In this document: one piece after another, positions 51,782-60,604 of the stretch
Position numbering within the stretch: the stretch's first letter is position 1
Layout: every line of letters begins with the position of its first letter
From: Eisenbergiella tayi
Lineage (GTDB): Bacteria > Bacillota > Clostridia > Lachnospirales > Lachnospiraceae
DNA: 64,000 nt
Assembly: GCF_001881565.1 (NCBI RefSeq)
Contig: NZ_MPDJ01000003.1
Span: forward strand, 148,301-212,300
Reading direction: 5' to 3'
Notes under the pieces: model-generated
Database searches by the model: none
What the model was told of the DNA's origin: nothing
What the model saw: the letters and a program-made list of their open reading frames with translations, nothing else
Program-made: the position numbers and the translations under genes

Positions 51782-54378
51782 AACCAATAACGTTGACATT
51801 ATGCGGCTGGGGTCCTTTCCGGGACAAGCAGACCGTTGACTTTACGAAGGTGTCGGAAAAAGGGATCTTTCTGATAACAGGCCAGACCGGTGCGGGAAAG
51901 ACCACAATTTTTGACGGGATCACCTATGCCCTGTACGGCAGCATGAGCGGGGAGATCCGGGAGAAAAACAGTGTGCGGAGCGATTTTGCGGATGCGGATA
52001 CTCCCACCTATGCGGAGCTTACTATGATGCATAACGGCCTCCTTTATCAGATTTACCGGAATCCGGAGTACATGCGTCCCAAGAAACGGAAAAACGGGGG
52101 ACAGGCCATGACCAAGGAACGGGAAAAGGCGGTGCTGACGCTTCCGGACGGTTCCGTTATGGAAGGCAGCGGAGAGGTGACCCGTAAAATCCAGGAAATA
52201 CTGCGGCTGGATTATCGTCAGTTTAAACAGATTTCCATGATTGCCCAGGGAGAATTCGCCCGCCTTCTTACCGCATCGCCGGGAGAAAAGACAAGGATTT
52301 TCCGGGAAATCTTTGACACCGCCCTTTATGACCGGTTTGCGTCGGTGCTCAGGGATGAGGCCAACACCCTGTATAAAGAGGTTATGGAATACCGTCATCG
52401 TATGGATGAGGATGTCCGCCAGTTCCATACGGAGGATGAAATATGGAAGGAACTCACCTCAGGGGAAGCTCATCCCTATGAACAGCTTATGGACAGGCTG
52501 GAGGCGCTGGAAAAGGACTGCCGCAGGGAAGAAAAAGAAGCGGCCCGAAGGCTGGAAAAGCTGGATCAGGAAATGGTGGAGCTTGAAAAAAGAATCCAGC
52601 AGGCCGAAACGGATCAGAAGGCATTTCAAAAGCTGAGGGAAACAAAAGCAAGGCTTGAGGCGCTTAAAGGCCAGTCCGGGGATATGGCACAGAAGGAAGA
52701 GCGGCTGAAAAGAGGAGAGCATGCGGCTGAAATCCGCGCGGAATACCAGCAGGTAAACGGAGTGGAAAAACAGCTTTATGCGCTGGAAAGGCAGGAAAAG
52801 GAAGAAGAAGAGGCAATCAGGCGGGAAGTCGCTCTTGTTCAGGAATGCAGCGGTATCTATGAAAAAAGGGATCTTCTTCTGGCTTATTATGATCTCAGCC
52901 AGTCCATGGAGGAACTGGAAAAAAGGAAGGCGGCAGGGCTTAACAGACAGAAGCAGCTGGAGAAGAAGCTGCTTTGCCACCAGCAGGATTATCTGGAACA
53001 GGAGAAACGGACCGCAGACAGGCAGCATGAGCTGACGGAGGCCCAGAGCCGTTACCGCCGGGCAGTTATCGGACTTGCGGCCCGGCTGGTGGAAGAGGGA
53101 AAGCCCTGCCCGGTCTGCGGTTCGCTGGAGCATCCGCATGTGGCAGGCACCGGTGAGGATGTGCCGGATGAAGAACAGCTGAACAGGCTTCAGGAGGCGT
53201 ATGATCAGAGCGCAGCCAGACTTACCGCCCTTCACGGACAGGCGGCGGCAGCCAGGGCGGAGGCGGAAGGACAGGCGGAACAGAACCGCCAACTGGCCGA
53301 TGAGGAAAATGCCCTGTTGGAGAAGAGGGGATCCTTTTCCGAAGAACTGGTTTCCTTTGCTTCTATCCATAACAGAGAGGAAGTCCGGGAACAGGCGGAA
53401 CTCTATACCGGTCTGATAAAGGGACTTGAGGTACGCAGGCAGAACAAAGAACGCCTGTCCGCAGATAAGGCAAGGCTGGAAAAGGAGCTTGCGGCCGCCA
53501 GGGAAAGCTGGGAAAAAGCCCTTGAAAAGGGCGGTTTTGCAGGGCCGGAGGCTTATCAGGAGGCGGTCCTGGAGGAAACGGACAGAAAAAATCTTTCGGA
53601 GGCAATCGCCCGGTACCGGCTGGAACTGGGAGCGGCGGCAGAACTGTGCTCGCATATGGAAGAGGAACTGAAGGGAAAGGAAGAAACGGATACCGCCCCC
53701 TTCCTGGACAAAAGGAACAGTCTTCTGGAAGAAAAGAAAAGGGAAGAAAGCATGCGCACCCGCTGGAGTATCGGCGCGTCCGATGCCGCCCGCACCTATG
53801 GCCTTCTTAAGGAAAAGAAAAAGGACATGGAAAAGAAGGAGAAGGCCTACGGAATTATAAGGGATCTGGATAATATGGCATCCGGAAACAATGCCAAGAA
53901 ACTGGTGTTTGAACAGTACGTGCTGGCCGGTTACTTTGAAGATATCCTGGAAGCGGCCAATCTGCGCCTGCGCCGTATGACGGGCGGCAGATATGAGCTG
54001 TCCAGAGTGGAAGAGGCGGGTGACGGCCGCAGCAAGGACAGCCTGGAAATACGGGTGATGGATTACTATACCGGAAAGTACCGCTCGGTGAAGACCCTTT
54101 CAGGCGGAGAGAGCTTTAAGGCATCGCTGGCCCTGGCGCTGGGAATGAGCGATGTGATCCAGGCGGAAAGCGGAGGCATCCGGGTGGAAGCGCTGTTCAT
54201 TGACGAAGGTTTCGGCGCGCTGGATACGGAGTCGCTGGATCAGGCCTGCGGAGCGCTGATGGGCTTAGTGGAAAGCGACCGTATGATAGGAATCATTTCC
54301 CATGTGCCCGAGCTTCAGGAAAGGATTGCCAGCCAGATTTATATTGAAAAGAAAAATACAGGCAGCCATGTCCGGTAG
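51778..54378 (+). CDS. sbcC: SbcC ATPase subunit of SbcCD
   Basis: 866 aa Rad50-like SMC ATPase. Walker [16 protein letters not shown] (near residue 32), [29 protein letters not shown], long coiled coils (about 200-440 and 470-700) around the zinc hook CPVCG (residue about 444), the ABC signature [17 protein letters not shown] and Walker [13 protein letters not shown] near the C-terminus. It pairs with SbcD for hairpin cleavage. It is slightly shorter than the E. coli protein, as usual in Firmicutes. Three bases into the gap after its stop a 307-base palindrome begins. Confidence 0.95.
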   Translation: MKPITLTLCGWGPFRDKQTVDFTKVSEKGIFLITGQTGAGKTTIFDGITYALYGSMSGEIREKNSVRSDFADADTPTYAELTMMHNGLLYQIYRNPEYMRPKKRKNGGQAMTKEREKAVLTLPDGSVMEGSGEVTRKIQEILRLDYRQFKQISMIAQGEFARLLTASPGEKTRIFREIFDTALYDRFASVLRDEANTLYKEVMEYRHRMDEDVRQFHTEDEIWKELTSGEAHPYEQLMDRLEALEKDCRREEKEAARRLEKLDQEMVELEKRIQQAETDQKAFQKLRETKARLEALKGQSGDMAQKEERLKRGEHAAEIRAEYQQVNGVEKQLYALERQEKEEEEAIRREVALVQECSGIYEKRDLLLAYYDLSQSMEELEKRKAAGLNRQKQLEKKLLCHQQDYLEQEKRTADRQHELTEAQSRYRRAVIGLAARLVEEGKPCPVCGSLEHPHVAGTGEDVPDEEQLNRLQEAYDQSAARLTALHGQAAAARAEAEGQAEQNRQLADEENALLEKRGSFSEELVSFASIHNREEVREQAELYTGLIKGLEVRRQNKERLSADKARLEKELAAARESWEKALEKGGFAGPEAYQEAVLEETDRKNLSEAIARYRLELGAAAELCSHMEEELKGKEETDTAPFLDKRNSLLEEKKREESMRTRWSIGASDAARTYGLLKEKKKDMEKKEKAYGIIRDLDNMASGNNAKKLVFEQYVLAGYFEDILEAANLRLRRMTGGRYELSRVEEAGDGRSKDSLEIRVMDYYTGKYRSVKTLSGGESFKASLALALGMSDVIQAESGGIRVEALFIDEGFGALDTESLDQACGALMGLVESDRMIGIISHVPELQERIASQIYIEKKNTGSHVR

Positions 54379-54380
54379 GT

Positions 54381-54687
54381 AAAAAAGTGCTTGCCGCCTG
54401 AGGCAGCGGATTCATTCCTGCGGGTGCGTTTTCCTTGCCGCCGCCATGGTCCTTCCCGGAAGCCATCCCCGAACAGTCAGTGTTCCTTGCAGGGGACGTT
54501 CTCACTCGGCTGAAAACGCAGCAGTACTAACGCTGCAGAAGACGCAGCGTAAGGACTGGCGTTTTCAGACGCCCCTTTCAGGAATCACTGACTGTTCGGG
54601 GATGGCTTCCGGGAAGGACCATGGCGGCGGCAAGGAAAACGCACCCGCAGGAATGAATCCGCTGCCTCAGGCGGCAAGCACTTTTTT
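54381..54687. repeat. Long intergenic palindrome IR3, conserved-core family
   Basis: 307 bases. The 102-base arms 54381-54482 and 54586-54687 are perfectly complementary and end in A/T runs that would make a two-way terminator. The 103-base core (54483-54585) has CTCGG, CGCAGCAGTACTAA near 54517-54530, a GCTGC/GCAGC hairpin and GGCGT, aligning with the cores of IR2 and IR4. Arm sequence is unrelated to theirs. Confidence 0.93.
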
Positions 54688-54714
54688 ATTTGTATCCGGA
54701 TATGTCCGGCAGAA

Positions 54715-54743
54715 TTGACTTTAGCCTGTAAAATGGGTATAAT
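54715..54743 (+). promoter_or_regulatory. Promoter of the FAD oxidoreductase operon
   Basis: TTGACT at 54715-54720, 17-base spacer, TATAAT at 54738-54743; about 60 bases before the start codon and 28 bases after IR3. Confidence 0.85.
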
Positions 54744-54801
54744 GAACCCGGCAAAGACAGTGTGCCGGAACAGGGTTTTCCGGGACGGAACAGGGGGTTT
54801 T

Positions 54802-56211
54802 ATGGAACAAAAATATGATGTGATTATAATCGGTGCAGGGCCGGGAGGTATTTTCTGTGCTTATGAGCTGATGGAGAAAAATAAAGATTTAAAGGTGCTG
54901 ATGGTGGAAAAGGGCCGTCCCATTGAGAAGAGGACCTGCCCGAAACGGAAAACAAAGGTGTGTGTGGGCTGTAAGCCTTGCTCCATCACTACAGGGTTTG
55001 CAGGTGCGGGGGCATTTTCCGACGGTAAGCTTTCCCTGTCACCCGATGTGGGAGGAAATCTGCCGGAAATCCTTGGCTATGAACAGACAAAAGAACTGAT
55101 TAAGGAATCCGATAACATCTATTTAAAATATGGAGCCGACACCAGGGTTTATGGTATGGATAAGGAAAAGGAAATCCGTGAAATCCGCAGAGAGGCCATT
55201 AATGCCAACCTGAAGCTGGTGGAATGTCCCATAAGGCATCTGGGGACGGAAGAAGGCTATAAGATCTATTCCCGCCTGCAGGACGCGCTTGCGGAAAAAG
55301 GCGTGGAGATGATGTTTCACACAATGGTGGAGGAAATCCTGGTGGAAGGCGGCCGCGCGGCAGGCATTGTCACGGATAAGGGTGACACCTATCTGGCGGA
55401 TGAAATCGTATCTGCGGTAGGACGGGAGGGCGCCGACTGGTTTAAAGACAAATGTGCCCAGATCGGTATTGCCACCACGCCTGGTACGGTGGATATCGGC
55501 GTGCGTGTGGAAGTGCGGGATGAAGTGATGCAGTTCCTGAATGAAAATCTGTATGAGGCGAAGCTGATTTTCTATACGCCTACCTTTGATGATAAGGTGC
55601 GTACCTTCTGTACCAATCCTTCCGGGGAAGTGGCTACGGAATACTATGAGGGAGGCCTGGCGGTGGTAAACGGCCATGCATACAAATCCCAGGATTATAA
55701 AACAAGCAATACCAATTTCGCCCTTCTGGTATCCAAGAATTTTACAAAGCCCTTCAGCACGCCCATTGAATACGGACGTAAAATTGCGGAGCTTTCCAAT
55801 ATGCTCTGCGGAGGAAAGATCCTGGTACAGACCTTCGGTGATTTCAGGCGGGGGAGAAGGACAACGGAAGAACGGCTTTGCAGAAACAATCTGATCCCCA
55901 CCCTGAAGGATGCGGTGCCGGGTGACCTTTCGCTCGTATTCCCTCACAGGATCATGGTGGATATCGCGGAAATGATAGAAGCCCTGGATAAGGTAACACC
56001 GGGCATTGCAAGTGATGAAACTCTGCTTTACGGGGTGGAGGTAAAGTTCTATTCCAATAAAGTAGTGGTGGATAAGGATTTTGAAACCAGTATAAAGGGG
56101 CTTCGTGCTATCGGCGACGGCGCGGGCGTTACAAGAGGCCTGCAGCAGGCCTCCGCCAACGGCATCAGCGTGGCAAGAAGCATTTTGCAGAGTATGGGAA
56201 ATAAGGAATGA
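54802..56211 (+). CDS. FAD-dependent oxidoreductase (NAD(P)/FAD family)
   Basis: 469 aa. The N-terminal dinucleotide-binding motif VIIIGAGPGGIFCAYEL is followed by a Cys-rich stretch CPKRKTKVCVGCKPCSITTGFAGAGAFSDGKLSLS (four Cys, possibly redox or metal-binding) and a C-terminal FAD-closing motif GLRAIGDGAGVTRGLQQASANGI. It belongs to the uncharacterised FAD-dependent dehydrogenase group common in Clostridia; its substrate is unknown. The ATG at 54802 follows CAGGGGG; the longer reading from 54715 would overlap the promoter. Its stop overlaps the start of the foldase gene. Confidence 0.88.
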   Translation: MEQKYDVIIIGAGPGGIFCAYELMEKNKDLKVLMVEKGRPIEKRTCPKRKTKVCVGCKPCSITTGFAGAGAFSDGKLSLSPDVGGNLPEILGYEQTKELIKESDNIYLKYGADTRVYGMDKEKEIREIRREAINANLKLVECPIRHLGTEEGYKIYSRLQDALAEKGVEMMFHTMVEEILVEGGRAAGIVTDKGDTYLADEIVSAVGREGADWFKDKCAQIGIATTPGTVDIGVRVEVRDEVMQFLNENLYEAKLIFYTPTFDDKVRTFCTNPSGEVATEYYEGGLAVVNGHAYKSQDYKTSNTNFALLVSKNFTKPFSTPIEYGRKIAELSNMLCGGKILVQTFGDFRRGRRTTEERLCRNNLIPTLKDAVPGDLSLVFPHRIMVDIAEMIEALDKVTPGIASDETLLYGVEVKFYSNKVVVDKDFETSIKGLRAIGDGAGVTRGLQQASANGISVARSILQSMGNKE

Positions 56212-57266
56212 ATAAAATGAAAGTAAAACTGGCTGCCTGTCTTCTGGCAGTCAGCCTGGCGCTGCCGCTGTCCGGCTGCAGTGAACAGGAACCGGTGAAG
56301 CTGGTTCTGACTACCGGTTTCCGGCATAATGAAATATTCCGGCTGGAGGACGCTTCCTGCACCCTCCCGGAGCTGATGGTCTATCTGACGACGGAGCAGA
56401 ATACCTATGAAGGGGTATACGGCCCCCGGATCTGGGAAGTGAAGGAGGGAGAGGAAGGGCTTTCGGATAAGCTCAAGAACAAGGTCCTTGCGGAAATCTC
56501 TCAGATCAAGGCTATGACCCTTCTTGCGGACAGAAGAGGAATTCAGCTGACCCCTCAGGAGGAGGAGATGGTTGCAGCAGCAGCAGAGGAGTATTATGCT
56601 TCGCTGAACGACCGTGAACGGGAAGCCATGGAAGTGAACCGGCAGCTGATCGAAAGCATGTACCGGGATTATGCCCTGGCGGATAAGGTGTACCGGCAGA
56701 TTATCAGTGACATCAATCCGGAGATCAGTGATGACGAAGCCAGAACGATCACCGTACAGCATATTCTCATAAAGACAGTGACCGAAAATGCGGACGGGAC
56801 CATTTCTCCTTACTCGGATAAGGAAAAGACCAAATGCTATCAAAAGGCACAGGAGGTCTTAAGCGCCGCTCAGGAGGGAGAGGCGTTTGAAGCGCTGATT
56901 GAGAAATACAGCGATGATTCCCAGGGAACACTGTCCTTCGGCAAAGGAGAACAGGAGCAGGCCTTCGCCAACGCCGCCTTTAATCTGGGAAATGATGAGA
57001 TCAGCGGCATTGTGGAAACCTCCAGAGGATATGAAATCATCAAATGCATCAGCACCTTTAACCGGGAAGAAACGGACCGGAACAAGCTGAAAATAGTGGA
57101 AAAGCGCAAAGATGAGGTATTCGGACAGGAATACGACAGCTTCGTGAATTCCCTGGCTAAAAACCTGAATGAACCCTTATGGGAATCCGTTGCCCTGATC
57201 CATGATGACCAGGTGACAACCAGCAGCTTTTTTGATATCTATAAAGAATATTTCGGACAGCAGTAA
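56208..57266 (+). CDS. PrsA-like parvulin peptidyl-prolyl isomerase lipoprotein
   Basis: 352 aa. The signal peptide with lipobox LSGC (Cys24) places it on the outer face of the membrane. A SurA/PrsA-like N-terminal helical region (about 60-170) leads into a parvulin rotamase domain (about 180-285: TVQHILIKTV, FEALIEKYSDDSQGTLSFGKGEQEQAFANAAFNL, GIVETSRGYEIIKCI). It assists folding of exported proteins. It is translationally coupled (ATGA) to the FAD oxidoreductase upstream. The palindrome IR4 starts four bases after its stop codon. Confidence 0.9.
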   Translation: MNKMKVKLAACLLAVSLALPLSGCSEQEPVKLVLTTGFRHNEIFRLEDASCTLPELMVYLTTEQNTYEGVYGPRIWEVKEGEEGLSDKLKNKVLAEISQIKAMTLLADRRGIQLTPQEEEMVAAAAEEYYASLNDREREAMEVNRQLIESMYRDYALADKVYRQIISDINPEISDDEARTITVQHILIKTVTENADGTISPYSDKEKTKCYQKAQEVLSAAQEGEAFEALIEKYSDDSQGTLSFGKGEQEQAFANAAFNLGNDEISGIVETSRGYEIIKCISTFNREETDRNKLKIVEKRKDEVFGQEYDSFVNSLAKNLNEPLWESVALIHDDQVTTSSFFDIYKEYFGQQ

Positions 57267-57570
57267 AGCCGTCCACGCATCCCTGCGCGGTGCCCGCTTA
57301 TGCCCTTTTTCCTTCCACAGGCTCTCCGTAATGCCGGCAGCCGGATCAGGCTATGGAAACTGAGCGGGCATGCTCTCGCTCGGCTAACCACGCAGCGGTA
57401 CTAACGCTGCAAAAAACGCAGCGTAAGGACCGGCGTGTTTAGAACGGCCCTTTCAGTTTTCCATAGCCTGATCCGGCTGCCGGCATTACGGAGAGCCTGC
57501 GGAAGGAAAAAGGACATAAGCGGGCACCACGCAGGGATGCATGGACATATTATCAATAAGGAGGCTATAG
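57267..57570. other. 304-bp intergenic region with palindrome IR4
   Basis: Almost completely filled by IR4 (57271-57546), then an AAGGAGG ribosome binding site for a 57-aa gene. No promoter is evident between the palindrome and that gene. Confidence 0.75.
57271..57546. repeat. Long intergenic palindrome IR4, conserved-core family
   Basis: 276 bases. Arms 57271-57363 and 57453-57546 pair with four mismatches and a one-base indel. The core (57364-57452) contains CTCGG, CGCAGCGGTACTAA (57391-57404), GCTGC/GCAGC around an AAAAAAC loop and ACCGGCGTG, matching IR2 and IR3 in order and orientation. All four arm mismatches are C-A on the plus strand and would be G-U pairs in a minus-strand RNA. Confidence 0.92.
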
Positions 57571-57744
57571 ATGAAAACCTTTGAGTATGTGGTGGAAAGC
57601 CTGGATGGTGATTATGCTAATTTAAGGCGGACAGATGAGGAAAGTGATGAGCTCAAGCTGGTGGCCAGGGCGCTTCTGCCGCCGGAAACGGGAGAGGGAA
57701 CCAGGTTGAAATATGAGCTGCTCCAGTATAGAATTATGGAGTAA
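57571..57744 (+). CDS. Small DUF3006-like protein
   Basis: 57 aa, acidic: starts MKTFEYVVESLDGDYANLRR and contains VARALLPPETGEGTRLKYELL. The pattern (Asp-Gly-Asp-Tyr-Ala near the start, a Leu-Leu-Pro turn, then Glu-Gly before the last strands) is that of DUF3006 small beta-barrel proteins, whose function is unknown. A strong AAGGAGG lies 6 bases before the ATG. It stands between palindrome IR4 and the heat-shock operator of htpG, as a probable single-gene unit. Confidence 0.75.
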   Translation: MKTFEYVVESLDGDYANLRRTDEESDELKLVARALLPPETGEGTRLKYELLQYRIME

Positions 57745-57830
57745 ATGCGAGTTGGAATAAGGCTTTGTTTCATTTTATAAAAAATTTATAATTAAGCAAT
57801 CCAGCTATTTTAAGGGGTTTCAAGCCATTG

Positions 57831-57857
57831 TTAGCACTCAATTATATTGAGTGCTAA
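57831..57857. promoter_or_regulatory. CIRCE element (HrcA operator)
   Basis: TTAGCACTC, a 9-base spacer, GAGTGCTAA: a perfect match to the CIRCE consensus. It ends 7 bases before the -35 box of htpG, so HrcA should repress htpG until heat stress. Confidence 0.95.
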
Positions 57858-57864
57858 TTTTCTA

Positions 57865-57893
57865 TTGACTTTTCAGAAAGTTGGAAGTACACT
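57865..57893 (+). promoter_or_regulatory. Promoter of htpG
   Basis: TTGACT at 57865-57870, 17-base spacer, TACACT at 57888-57893, about 73 bases before the start codon and directly downstream of the CIRCE operator. Confidence 0.75.
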
Positions 57894-57965
57894 TATTCCT
57901 AGAGTGAAAAGCGGACAAAACAAAAGAAGAAGGTCCGTAGAAAAAAGAAAGGAATGTGATGAATT

Positions 57966-60056
57966 ATGGCAGAGAAACATGGCAGCTTGTCTATTAACAG
58001 CGAAAATATTTTCCCTATTATTAAGAAGTGGCTGTATTCTGACCACGATATTTTTTACAGGGAGCTGGTTTCCAATGGCTGCGACGCAATTACGAAGTTA
58101 AAGAAGCTGGATGTGATGGGAGAGTATTCCCTTCCGGAAGGCTATAAGCCTGAAATACGGGTTATTGTGAATCCCGAGGAAAAGACCCTGAAATTTATTG
58201 ATAATGGTATCGGTATGACTGCGGATGAGGTGGAAGAATATATCAATCAGATCGCCTTCTCCGGCGCTACGGATTTTATTGAAAAATATAAGGATAAATC
58301 AGATGATAATCAGATCATCGGCCATTTCGGACTTGGTTTTTATTCCGCGTTCATGGTAGCCGATGAGGTGCATATTGATACTCTTTCCTTTAAGGAAGGC
58401 GCGGTTCCGGTACATTGGGAATGTGACGGCGGCACCGAATTTGAAATGGAGGACGGTACCTGGAATCAGGTAGGTACCCAGATCACCCTGTTCCTCAATG
58501 AGGACTGCCTGCAGTTCTGCAATGAGTACAAGGCTTCCGAAGTCATTCAGAAATATTGTTCTTTCATGCCTGTGGAAATTTTCCTGTCCAGGGAAAACAC
58601 ACCGGAAACCCAGACCATCGACGAGAACGTGAAGCTGGATACGGATGAGGTTCTGGAAACCATCCAGCCTGAGAAGAAGGAAGATGATAAAGAGGAGGAA
58701 GAGAAGCCTGTACGGCTGAAAATCAAAAAACGTCCTTCCCTGATGAATGACATCCATCCTCTTTGGACAAAGAACCCCAGCGAGTGCAGCAAGGAAGATT
58801 ATATAGAGTTTTACCGCAAGGTTTTCCAGGATTACAAAGAGCCCCTGTTCTGGATCCACCTGAATATGGATTATCCCTTTAACCTGAAGGGAATCCTGTA
58901 TTTCCCCAAGATTAATATGGAATATGAATCAATTGAGGGAACCATTAAGCTGTATAACAATCAGGTATTTATCGCCGACAATATTAAAGAAGTCATTCCC
59001 GAATTCCTTATGCTCTTAAAGGGCGTAATCGACTGCCCGGATCTGCCGCTGAACGTTTCCAGAAGCGCGCTGCAGAATGACGGATTTGTTAAGAAGATTT
59101 CCGATTACATCACCAAGAAGGTGGCGGATAAGCTGGCCGGAATGTGCAAGACCGACAGGGAAGAATATGAAAAATACTGGGATGATATCAGTCCCTTCGT
59201 AAAATACGGCTGTCTGAAGGATGATAAGTTCTGTGAGAAGATGACAGATTACATCCTGTTCAAGAATCTGGACGGCAAGTATATGACCCTGCCTGACTGC
59301 CTGGAAGTAAATAAGGTAGATCCGGATGAAGCTGAAAACACTGCTGTTGATGAAAACGGCGAAAAGGTAGAAGCAGAGGTAGTGGAAGAAGAAGCTTCTT
59401 CTGAAGAAGGTGAAAACAGCGAGGAAGAGAAGAAAGAAAAAACCATCTATTATGCAACGGATTTAAAGGTGCAGAGCCAGTATGTAAATATGTTCAAACA
59501 GGCTAAGATGGACGCTGTCGTGCTTCCGGATCAGATTGACCAGCCTTTTATCAATCAGCTGGAAATGAAGAATGAGGGCATCAAGTTCCAGAGAATCGAT
59601 GCGGATCTGACAGATACCTTCAAGGCAAAAACCTCCAAGAAAGCACAGGAGGAGCTGGAAGCCCAGTCAGAAGAAATTCAGAAGCTGGTGCGCAAGGCAT
59701 TAAAGAACGAGAAGCTTACGGTTAAGATCGAAAAGCTTAAAAATAAAAAGGTTTCTTCTGTACTCACAATTTCTGAAGAGAGCAGAAGAATGCAGGATAT
59801 GATGAAGATGTATGCCATGAACGGTATGGATATGGGCATGTTCGGCGGTGAAGGGGAAACCCTGGTGCTGAATGCCGGCCATCCTCTTGTTCAGTATGTT
59901 CTGGATCATAAGGATGATAAGGATAATAAGAATGAAACCCTTATCTGTGAACAGCTGTATGATCTTGCCAAGCTGCAGCAGGGACCGCTGGACGGAGAAG
60001 CGATGACTAAATTCGTGAACCGTTCCAATGACATTATGGTCGCTCTGACACAGTAA
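57966..60056 (+). CDS. htpG: Molecular chaperone HtpG (Hsp90)
   Basis: 696 aa. The N-terminal ATPase domain has FYRELVSNGCDAITKL, DNGIGMTADEVEEYI and GHFGLGFYSAFMVAD; the middle domain has PLFWIHLNMDYPFNLKGILYFP and DLPLNVSRSALQND; a C-terminal dimerisation domain follows. The dimer remodels client proteins in the cytoplasm. It is longer than typical bacterial HtpG (about 620-630) owing to two charged inserts, a Glu/Lys linker near 225-245 and a very acidic stretch near 452-493. GAAAGGAATGTG lies upstream of the ATG at 57966. A perfect CIRCE operator controls it. Confidence 0.95.
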   Translation: MAEKHGSLSINSENIFPIIKKWLYSDHDIFYRELVSNGCDAITKLKKLDVMGEYSLPEGYKPEIRVIVNPEEKTLKFIDNGIGMTADEVEEYINQIAFSGATDFIEKYKDKSDDNQIIGHFGLGFYSAFMVADEVHIDTLSFKEGAVPVHWECDGGTEFEMEDGTWNQVGTQITLFLNEDCLQFCNEYKASEVIQKYCSFMPVEIFLSRENTPETQTIDENVKLDTDEVLETIQPEKKEDDKEEEEKPVRLKIKKRPSLMNDIHPLWTKNPSECSKEDYIEFYRKVFQDYKEPLFWIHLNMDYPFNLKGILYFPKINMEYESIEGTIKLYNNQVFIADNIKEVIPEFLMLLKGVIDCPDLPLNVSRSALQNDGFVKKISDYITKKVADKLAGMCKTDREEYEKYWDDISPFVKYGCLKDDKFCEKMTDYILFKNLDGKYMTLPDCLEVNKVDPDEAENTAVDENGEKVEAEVVEEEASSEEGENSEEEKKEKTIYYATDLKVQSQYVNMFKQAKMDAVVLPDQIDQPFINQLEMKNEGIKFQRIDADLTDTFKAKTSKKAQEELEAQSEEIQKLVRKALKNEKLTVKIEKLKNKKVSSVLTISEESRRMQDMMKMYAMNGMDMGMFGGEGETLVLNAGHPLVQYVLDHKDDKDNKNETLICEQLYDLAKLQQGPLDGEAMTKFVNRSNDIMVALTQ

Positions 60057-60092
60057 AAAGGCAGAAGAAGATTGTTCTCCTGTAAAGATATA

Positions 60093-60140
60093 AATCCCGG
60101 CGGTATGAGCCTGTTTAAGGCAGATACCGCCGGGATTTTT
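60093..60140. terminator. Terminator between htpG and the convergent operon
   Basis: Perfect 14-pair stem (60093-60106 with 60124-60137) with a T run on the plus side. It lies between convergent genes and may serve both. Confidence 0.85.
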
Positions 60141-60181
60141 ATGACTGAAATATTTTAACGAAAAAATACGGTAATTAACGG

Positions 60182-60592
60182 CTACATTAAGAAACCGGCA
60201 AGAAACATCAGCAGGGACAGCAGGGTAAAGAGGACGAGCTTTACATAGGAAGGGGGATCTATCAGGGTATCCGGAAAAAGAACGGCATACCATACGGTGA
60301 CCTGGCTGCCGATATCCTTATCGGCAGAGACCGGGATTTCCCTTTGGGAAAAATAACTGCGGCTATCCACACTATAGGTAACATAGGCCATATTCCTTTT
60401 TCTTTTCTGTTCCCCGGAAAAAGGTCCGGCATGGCGGCTGTCTTCGGCGGACCGGAGACGGATTTTGGTGACGGTAGCCACCGTTTTACGGGCGCGGGGC
60501 TGTATGGCAATAAGATTGATAGCTTCCATAAGTATCAGGAATAAAAACAGGACCCCGAGCACATAAAAGAGCTGGTTGACTGGGTGACTCAT
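60182..60592 (-). CDS. DUF3592-like membrane protein
   Basis: 136 aa. An N-terminal transmembrane helix (about 7-31, LFYVLGVLFLFLILMEAINLI), a soluble beta-rich middle (VATVTKIRLRS, AYVTYSVDSRSYFSQREIPV, IGSQVTVWYAVLFPDTL) and a C-terminal helix (KLVLFTLLSLLMFLAGFLM) give the layout of DUF3592 proteins. Function unknown. It is the last gene of the minus-strand GntR/ABC operon, 12 bases after the permease stop, so it is probably co-transcribed. Confidence 0.8.
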   Translation of the reverse strand: MSHPVNQLFYVLGVLFLFLILMEAINLIAIQPRARKTVATVTKIRLRSAEDSRHAGPFSGEQKRKRNMAYVTYSVDSRSYFSQREIPVSADKDIGSQVTVWYAVLFPDTLIDPPSYVKLVLFTLLSLLMFLAGFLM

Positions 60593-60604
60593 ATCGTGCT
60601 CCTT

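Larger units (their letters stand above)
54379..54801. other. 423-bp intergenic region after sbcC
   Basis: It is occupied by the palindrome IR3 (54381-54687) and a strong promoter (54715-54743). No gene is seen; small open frames across the palindrome read the same arm on both strands and are not credible. Confidence 0.75.

Noticed and set aside
54293..54718. Two open frames giving the same peptide stretch on both strands at IR3
   Set aside because: Direct consequence of perfect inverted arms, not a gene.
30735..57546. Explanation of the palindromes as plain two-way terminators
   Set aside because: Termination may be one effect, but arms of about 95-102 bp and a shared core of about 90-104 bases far exceed what a terminator needs, so this does not account for the whole signal.
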